64,000 nucleotides of DNA from Bradyrhizobium sp. NP1. Its GTDB lineage: Bacteria; Pseudomonadota; Alphaproteobacteria; Rhizobiales; Xanthobacteraceae. The number at the start of each line of letters is the position of its first letter. Position 1 is the stretch's first letter. The DNA is taken from contig NZ_CP127385.1 of assembly GCF_030378205.1 (NCBI RefSeq), forward strand, positions 7,294,001-7,358,000, in the 5' to 3' direction. A model generated the notes under the pieces. The model saw only the letters and a list, made by a program, of their open reading frames with translations, was not told where the DNA came from and made no database searches. The translations under genes were made by a program, and so were the position numbers. This document shows, piece after piece, positions 59,745 through 64,000 of this stretch.

Positions 59745-59810
59745 CGTGGAACGGCCGATGACCTTATTCATTGATGCAGCAGCCTGGTTCCCAGCGAATG
59801 GGGAACCGTC

Positions 59811-60788
59811 ATGACGGACCCCGGCATGAATTTTCAGTCGGCCGCACCAAGGATTCCGCCGCGCGTTCTTTGCATCGGCATGCCGGTGCGCGACCTGACG
59901 TTCCGCGTGACGGGTGTGCCGGCGCGCGGCTCCAAGGAGAACGCCAGCCACTTCGAGGAGATCTGCGGCGGCAACGCGCTGAACGCCGCGATCGCCATCG
60001 TGCGGCTCGGCGGCCGCGCCACGATCTGCGGGCCGATGGGCGACCAGAAGGAGACCTCGAGCCGCTACATTTTCGAGATGCTCGCGCATGAAGGAATTGA
60101 AACCAACCACATCATCCACATGCCGGGGCTGGTGACGCCGATCTCGACCATCATGATCGACCCTTCCGGCGAACGCACCATCGTCACCTTCCGCGACCCG
60201 GAACTGTGGAAGGTCCGCCTCCCCGCCCCCGACACGCTGCTGGACGATTGTCACGCCATCCTGACCGAGAGCCGTTGCGCCGAATTCTGCACCGACCTCT
60301 GCGCCGAGGCGCGGCGCCGCGGCATTCCCGTCGTCGTGGACGCCGACCGGGCGATGTCGATGCGGGAGGGCCTTTTGACCGTCTCCTCGCACCTGGTTTT
60401 CTCGAGCGAGCCGCTACAGGAAACCGCCGGTGTGGCCGACGATGGCGAGGCGCTGAGGCGGGTGGCCAAGGTGACTTCCTCGTTCCTCGCAGGCACCAGG
60501 GGCGCCCAGGGCACCATCTGGCTCGACGAGAACGGCAACCTGCAACAGACACCGGCTTTCCCGGTGCATACCGTGGACACGCTCGGCGCCGGCGACGTCT
60601 TCCATGGCGCCTTTACCCTCGCCATCACCGAAAAACAGGAACTCCAGGACGCCCTGCGGTTCGCCTCCGCCGCTGCAGCCCTGAAATGCACCCGCTTCGG
60701 AGGAGCCCTGGCCGCCCCGCGACGTGCTGAAGTTGTGGAGCTTTTAAAACAGGGCCGGACCTCCAGCCCGGTCGGAACTGCCCATTAG
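59811..60788 (+). CDS. PfkB family carbohydrate kinase
   Basis: 325-aa ribokinase-fold sugar or nucleoside kinase. Seen: CGGNALNAAIAIVRLGG near residue 51 (PfkB signature 1), TIMIDPSGERTIVTF near 114, and VDTLGAGDVFHGAFTLAI near 255 (signature 2, with the catalytic Asp). Sub-specificity is unclear; it could be a ribokinase, sulfoquinovose-type or other kinase. ATG 59826 five codons later is an alternative start. It is 66 bp downstream of nudC and 66 bp upstream of the Lrp regulator. Confidence 0.88.
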   Translation: MTDPGMNFQSAAPRIPPRVLCIGMPVRDLTFRVTGVPARGSKENASHFEEICGGNALNAAIAIVRLGGRATICGPMGDQKETSSRYIFEMLAHEGIETNHIIHMPGLVTPISTIMIDPSGERTIVTFRDPELWKVRLPAPDTLLDDCHAILTESRCAEFCTDLCAEARRRGIPVVVDADRAMSMREGLLTVSSHLVFSSEPLQETAGVADDGEALRRVAKVTSSFLAGTRGAQGTIWLDENGNLQQTPAFPVHTVDTLGAGDVFHGAFTLAITEKQELQDALRFASAAAALKCTRFGGALAAPRRAEVVELLKQGRTSSPVGTAH

Positions 60789-60797
60789 GCTCTTGCC

Positions 60798-60814
60798 ATA
60801 GAAGATTTTTCTAT
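60798..60814. promoter_or_regulatory. AT-rich dyad ATAGAA-N5-TTCTAT before the Lrp gene
   Basis: Perfect 6-bp inverted repeat with a 5-bp spacer, about 40 bp upstream of the Lrp-family start at 60855, inside the TTTTTCTATATATCAG stretch. Fits an autoregulatory Lrp/AsnC site; experimental support is absent. Confidence 0.4.
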
Positions 60815-60854
60815 ATATCAGGGTGTGAGCCCTCGCATATGGAACTTTCTTCTC

Positions 60855-61358
60855 ATGACCGAGCTTGCTGTTCAGCTTCATGAACCCAATCGCCGCCTCG
60901 ACGCCATCGATCGCAAGATCCTGATGGTGCTGCAGGAGGATGCCTCGCTGTCGGTTGCCGAGATCGGCGACCGCGTCGGCCTGTCCTCGACCCCCTGCTG
61001 GAAGCGCATCCAGCGCCTGGAAGCCGACGGCGTGATCCTGCGCCGCGTCGCGCTCGTCGACCAGAACAAGGTCGGGCTCGGCATTTCCGTGTTCGTCTCG
61101 GTGGAGAGCTCCGACCATTCCGAGGCCTGGCTGAAGAAATTCGCCGACGCCGTCAGCGCCATGCCCGAGGTGATGGAATTCTATCGGATGGCGGGCGACG
61201 TCGACTACATGCTGCGCGTCGTGGTCGCGGACATGCAGAGCTACGACGTCTTCTACAAGAAGCTGATCGCAACCGTGCCGCTGAAGAACGTCACGTCGCG
61301 CTTTGCGATGGAGAAGATCAAGTCGGTCACCGCGCTGCCGGTGCCGGCGGTCGCTTAA
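60855..61358 (+). CDS. Lrp/AsnC family transcriptional regulator
   Basis: 167-aa feast/famine regulator. Seen: RRLDAIDRKILMVLQEDASLS with SVAEIGDRVGLSSTPCWKRIQRLEADGVI (HTH, residues 15-60) and an RAM/ACT-like C-domain from about 75 to 150 (GISVFVSVESSDHSE, VMEFYRMAGDVDYMLRVVV). ATG 60855 is chosen; GTG 60825 would add 10 residues. Target genes are unknown; the AT-rich dyad upstream suggests autoregulation. Confidence 0.92.
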   Translation: MTELAVQLHEPNRRLDAIDRKILMVLQEDASLSVAEIGDRVGLSSTPCWKRIQRLEADGVILRRVALVDQNKVGLGISVFVSVESSDHSEAWLKKFADAVSAMPEVMEFYRMAGDVDYMLRVVVADMQSYDVFYKKLIATVPLKNVTSRFAMEKIKSVTALPVPAVA

Positions 61359-61375
61359 AGCCGCCACCACTCGTC

Positions 61376-61475
61376 GTCGTCACCCGCGAAAGCGGGAGAC
61401 CCAGTATTCCAGAGACGGCAGCTATAGACCGAGACGCCGCTGCGTACTGGATGCCCCGCTTTCGCGGGGCATGAC
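61376..61475. repeat. Palindromic intergenic repeat, subfamily B
   Basis: Full copy, 100 bp: GTCGTCACCCGCGAAAGCGG, CCCAGTATTCCAGAGAC, centre, GCGTACTGGATGCCCC and CGCTTTCGCGGGGCATGAC. Lies between the convergent Lrp gene and the phosphohexomutase. Confidence 0.85.
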
Positions 61476-61508
61476 CGACAAATATGCGTCGAACGGCCGG
61501 CGCGAAAA

Positions 61509-63008
61509 TCAGATCTTCTGATTGTACTCGCCGACTTCGGGGTGGGTGCGCAGCACGCTGTCCACCGCCTCGAACATGTCGCGCATCCGCCGCTCGGAAA
61601 CCGGGCTTTCCACCACGACCACAAGCTCGGGCTTGTTCGAGGACGCGCGCACGAGACCCCAGCTGCCGTCCTCGACGGTCACGCGCACGCCGTTGACGGT
61701 GACGAGATCGCGGATGTTCTGGCCCGCGACTTTTTCGCCCTTCTTCTGCAGCGTCTCGAAATGCTTCACCACGGAGTCGACGATGCCGTATTTGACCTCG
61801 TCGGCGCAGTGCGGCGACATGGTCGGCGACGACCAGGTTTTTGGCAGCGCGTTCTTCAGGTCCGCCATCGACTTGCCCTGCGCGCGATCGAGCATCTCGC
61901 AGATCGCGATCGCCGACACCAGGCCGTCGTCATAGCCGCGGCCGAACGGCTTGTTGAAGAAGAAATGGCCGGACTTCTCGAAGCCCGCGAGCGCGCCGAG
62001 TTCGTTGGTGCGGCGCTTCATGTAGGAATGGCCGGTCTTCCAGTAGGTCGTCTTCGCACCCTGCTTTTGCAGGACGGGATCGGTGATGAAAAGCCCGGTC
62101 GATTTCACGTCGACGACGAATAGCGCGTCCTTGTGGATCGCCGACATGTCGCGCGCCAGCATGACGCCGACCTTGTCGGCGAAGATCTCCTCGCCCGTAT
62201 TGTCGACGACGCCGCAGCGGTCGCCGTCACCGTCAAACCCCAGGCCCACATCGGCCTTGTTCGCGAGCACGGCATCGCGGATCGCGTGCAGCATCTCGAG
62301 GTCTTCGGGGTTCGGATTGTATTTCGGGAAGGTGTAGTCGAGCTCGGTGTCGAGCGGGACCACCTCGCAGCCGATCTTTTCCATCACCTGCGGAGCGAAC
62401 GCGCCCGCGGTGCCGTTGCCGCAGGCGACCACGGCCTTCAGCTTGCGCTTCAGCTTCGGCCGGTTGGTGAGATCGGCGATGTAGCGCGCCGGAAAATTCT
62501 CGTGGAATTGATAGGAGCCGCCGGTCGTGGACTTGAACGCGGCATTGAGCACGATCTCCTTCAGCCGCGTCATCTCGTCGGGGCCGAAGGTGAGCGGGCG
62601 GTTGGCGCCCATCTTCACGCCGGTCCAGCCGTTGTCGTTGTGCGAAGCCGTCACCATGGCGACGCAGGGCACGTCGAGATCGAATTGCGCGAAATAGGCC
62701 ATCGGCGTCACCGCAAGGCCGATGTCGTGCACCTTGCAGCCCGAGGCCATCAGGCCGGAGATCAGCGCATATTTGATCGAGGCGGAATAACTACGGAAAT
62801 CGTGCCCGGTGACGATTTCCTGCTTGACGCCCAGTTCCTTGATCAGCGTGCCCAGCCCCATGCCGAGCGCCTGCACGCCCATCAGGTTGATTTCCTTGTT
62901 GAACAGCCAGCGCGCGTCGTATTCGCGAAAGCCGGTCGCCTTCACCATCGGCTCGGATTCAAAGGCATAGGTATTGGGAACCAGTACGGATTTCGGCTTT
63001 GGAAACAT
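61509..63008 (-). CDS. Phosphomannomutase/phosphoglucomutase
   Basis: 499-aa alpha-D-phosphohexomutase (PMM/PGM type) that interconverts hexose 1- and 6-phosphates for surface polysaccharide precursors. Seen: FREYDARW near residue 27, phosphoserine loop TASHNDNG with Ser122, metal loop DGDGDR (259-264), sugar-specificity region FEKSGHFFF near 350 and the phosphate-binding RASSNKPELVV near 460. Length suits the PMM/PGM subgroup. Convergent with the Lrp gene across a repeat. Confidence 0.93.
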   Translation of the reverse strand: MFPKPKSVLVPNTYAFESEPMVKATGFREYDARWLFNKEINLMGVQALGMGLGTLIKELGVKQEIVTGHDFRSYSASIKYALISGLMASGCKVHDIGLAVTPMAYFAQFDLDVPCVAMVTASHNDNGWTGVKMGANRPLTFGPDEMTRLKEIVLNAAFKSTTGGSYQFHENFPARYIADLTNRPKLKRKLKAVVACGNGTAGAFAPQVMEKIGCEVVPLDTELDYTFPKYNPNPEDLEMLHAIRDAVLANKADVGLGFDGDGDRCGVVDNTGEEIFADKVGVMLARDMSAIHKDALFVVDVKSTGLFITDPVLQKQGAKTTYWKTGHSYMKRRTNELGALAGFEKSGHFFFNKPFGRGYDDGLVSAIAICEMLDRAQGKSMADLKNALPKTWSSPTMSPHCADEVKYGIVDSVVKHFETLQKKGEKVAGQNIRDLVTVNGVRVTVEDGSWGLVRASSNKPELVVVVESPVSERRMRDMFEAVDSVLRTHPEVGEYNQKI

Positions 63009-63107
63009 GAGGATTGGCCTCGTCGGGGGTACAGCAATGATCCGCAGCCATAGCGAATGCGAAGGCCGAGCGGAAGGCGGGACAGCGGTTTTGTGGCGAT
63101 TAAATTA

Positions 63108-63135
63108 GGGTGGATGGGCGAAGCGTCATCCACCC
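63108..63135. repeat. Hairpin repeat GGGTGGATG...CATCCACCC
   Basis: Perfect 9-bp arms around a 10-bp loop. Related in layout to the hairpin at 48866. Position upstream of the phosphohexomutase and away from its stop makes a terminator role unlikely. Confidence 0.5.
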
Positions 63136-63299
63136 ATCTTTGCACAGCGGCGCAATACGCCACGCTATTGCGCCCTACGAGTTGCCTAACCGCCATCACT
63201 CCGACCCAGCATGGTTTCCGCAGGGGTGGCGCTAGGCATGGACAGGCATTGCCGCGCGGTTGTTATTTCAGCCGCTCCCGGCGCTCTGCAATCTCCGCG

Positions 63300-63335
63300 T
63301 CAAATAATTTGACACGTCGGGCAAATCACCGGCAT
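63300..63335 (-). other. Possible micro-ORF (MPVICPTCQII)
   Basis: Eleven codons on the minus strand, ATG 63335 to TGA 63300, with a CPTC pair. It is the tail of a longer minus-strand frame, so it may be chance. It lies next to the GC-rich hairpin at 63357, so both might belong to one small element. Presented as an observation, not a supported gene. Confidence 0.25.
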
Positions 63336-63356
63336 ATCATCATCGTCGCAAGAATT

Positions 63357-63390
63357 AAGCCCGCGCTGGAAAGTCCGCCGCGGGCTTTTT
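63357..63390 (+). terminator. Terminator-like hairpin with T-run
   Basis: AAGCCCGCG and CGCGGGCTT, 9-bp perfect arms with a 13-bp loop, followed by TTT on the plus strand. Classic intrinsic terminator layout. A TTGACA (63309) with GCATAT 17 bp on lies about 20-50 bp upstream, so a very short transcript could start and stop here. Confidence 0.6.
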
Positions 63391-63676
63391 GAATCAGACA
63401 AAACGCTGTCAGGCAATACGCTGCCGAGCGCGCCGAACCTGGCCGCCACAGCGAACCGAATGGGCTGACAGCCAAGGCCGACCCCGCAGACAGACGTGCG
63501 CCCGGCGAAAACGATGGGCAAGCCGAACCGGACTCGACGCTCCCGCGCCTTTGCGCAAGCCATCCTTCAAGCACTTGCCTTCAAACACTTAAAACCAACC
63601 CAGCCCTCTCCGCGAGGGCGCGGTCACATCACGGGCCCATCCGAAAGTGTCCGCAAATAACTGTAGGTGATTCATC

Positions 63677-64000
63677 ATGCCTGATTACTCTCTGGTGCCG
63701 GTGGACCATCAGCCGGATTTCGATGACTACTCGCTCGTTCCCGTTGACCACAATCCGTTCGCCGCGGGTGTCCCTGCTCAGCAGGCGCAGATTCAACAGA
63801 CCCAGGCCCAGGTCCCGCCGCAAGGCTCGCCGCAGCAACCGCCAGCAACGGGAGCCGGTCAACCCGATGCCGGTGCACCGGCTACAGGCGGTGGCCTAAC
63901 TTTCTTGCGTGAAAATGGTATGGTTGACAGCTACGTTTATGCAAAAAACTCGACTGGCACCCCACCAGCAGGCCCTCAGGTTACTACTGCCAACCGTAAT
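63677..64000 (+). CDS. Unrecognised protein with tandem DYSLVPVDH motif, partial
   Basis: First 108 codons of a protein that runs off the window. Seen: two copies of a short motif, PDYSLVPVDHQPDF and DDYSLVPVDHNPF, in residues 2-28; then a Gln/Pro/Ala-rich disordered linker (about 30-70) and a change to less GC-rich codons from about residue 75 (LTFLRENGMVDSYVYAKN). No signal peptide or membrane segment in the visible part. The N-terminus looks like a repeated tag ahead of a separate domain beyond the window. ATG 63677 lacks a strong ribosome-binding site (GTGATTCATC), so the start is moderately sure. No function can be assigned. Confidence 0.65.
   Translation, partial: MPDYSLVPVDHQPDFDDYSLVPVDHNPFAAGVPAQQAQIQQTQAQVPPQGSPQQPPATGAGQPDAGAPATGGGLTFLRENGMVDSYVYAKNSTGTPPAGPQVTTANRN

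Larger units (their letters stand above)
63009..63676. other. Long non-coding spacer with hairpins
   Basis: 668 bp between the phosphohexomutase and the last gene. Contents: hairpin GGGTGGATG...CATCCACCC at 63108-63135; GCAATA...TATTGC dyad at 63152-63171; a possible micro-ORF at 63300-63335 and a terminator-like hairpin at 63357-63390. In 63391-63676 I see no gene or motif I can support; an 87-codon minus-strand frame there has no family features. Confidence 0.5.

Noticed and set aside
63300..63563. 87-codon minus-strand frame in the last spacer
   Set aside because: No ribosome-binding site or domain; only its last 11 codons are mentioned, as a micro-ORF with low confidence.

Overview
The window looks like chromosomal DNA of a high-GC alphaproteobacterium of the order Rhizobiales, most likely Bradyrhizobium or a close relative. 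The grounds are the uniformly GC-rich codon use, the housekeeping order rpmH-rnpA-yidC-engB-DUF423-argB, the small SRP RNA beside dnaX-ybaB-recR, many catabolic ABC transporters with GntR/MarR regulators, and families of palindromic intergenic repeats. This assignment rests on gene content only; no database search was possible.

Left half (1 to about 36.5 kb): catabolic, accessory-type DNA. Positions 1-6793 (minus) hold an apparent operon of a two-subunit CoA-transferase, an LLM-type flavin oxidoreductase, an M20 amidohydrolase and a molybdenum hydroxylase, cut by the window edge. Positions 7568-13056 (minus) hold an ABC importer with a 2-hydroxyacid dehydrogenase, an amidohydrolase and a NIPSNAP protein. 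Next comes an AGXT2L-type PLP phospho-lyase with a hydroxylysine-kinase-like phosphotransferase (13264-15678, minus), then a divergent GntR regulator. A 12-bp palindrome ATTGTCGACAAT occurs upstream of both minus-strand units, which suggests one regulon. Positions 16846-25182 (minus) hold a Liv-type importer followed by a flavin monooxygenase, a DUF2783 protein, an alpha/beta hydrolase and a VOC protein. They are divergent from a MarR regulator that precedes a second molybdenum hydroxylase and a solute-binding protein (25609-30838, plus). Positions 30846-35530 (minus) are the most unusual part: a fumarate-reductase-like flavoprotein, a stand-alone [2Fe-2S] protein, a 7Fe ferredoxin, a creatininase-family protein with altered metal ligands, and a ferredoxin reductase. 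A GntR regulator is divergent from this set.

Right half (36.7-63 kb): mostly housekeeping. It holds a CBS-domain protein, tRNA-Arg(ACG), an orphan histidine kinase, rpmH, rnpA, yidC, engB, argB, a HAD nucleotidase, dapD, dapE, truA, fmt, def, rmuC, ampG, recR, ybaB, dnaX, the SRP RNA, a HIT protein, nudC, a PfkB kinase, an Lrp regulator and a phosphohexomutase. Nearly every gap here carries a palindromic repeat of about 70-100 bp, in two related subfamilies. A GIY-YIG nuclease-like reading frame without a normal start lies between such repeats.

The last 1 kb (63.0-64.0 kb) is largely non-coding, with hairpins and a possible micro-ORF. It ends with the beginning of an unrecognised protein carrying a tandem DYSLVPVDH motif.
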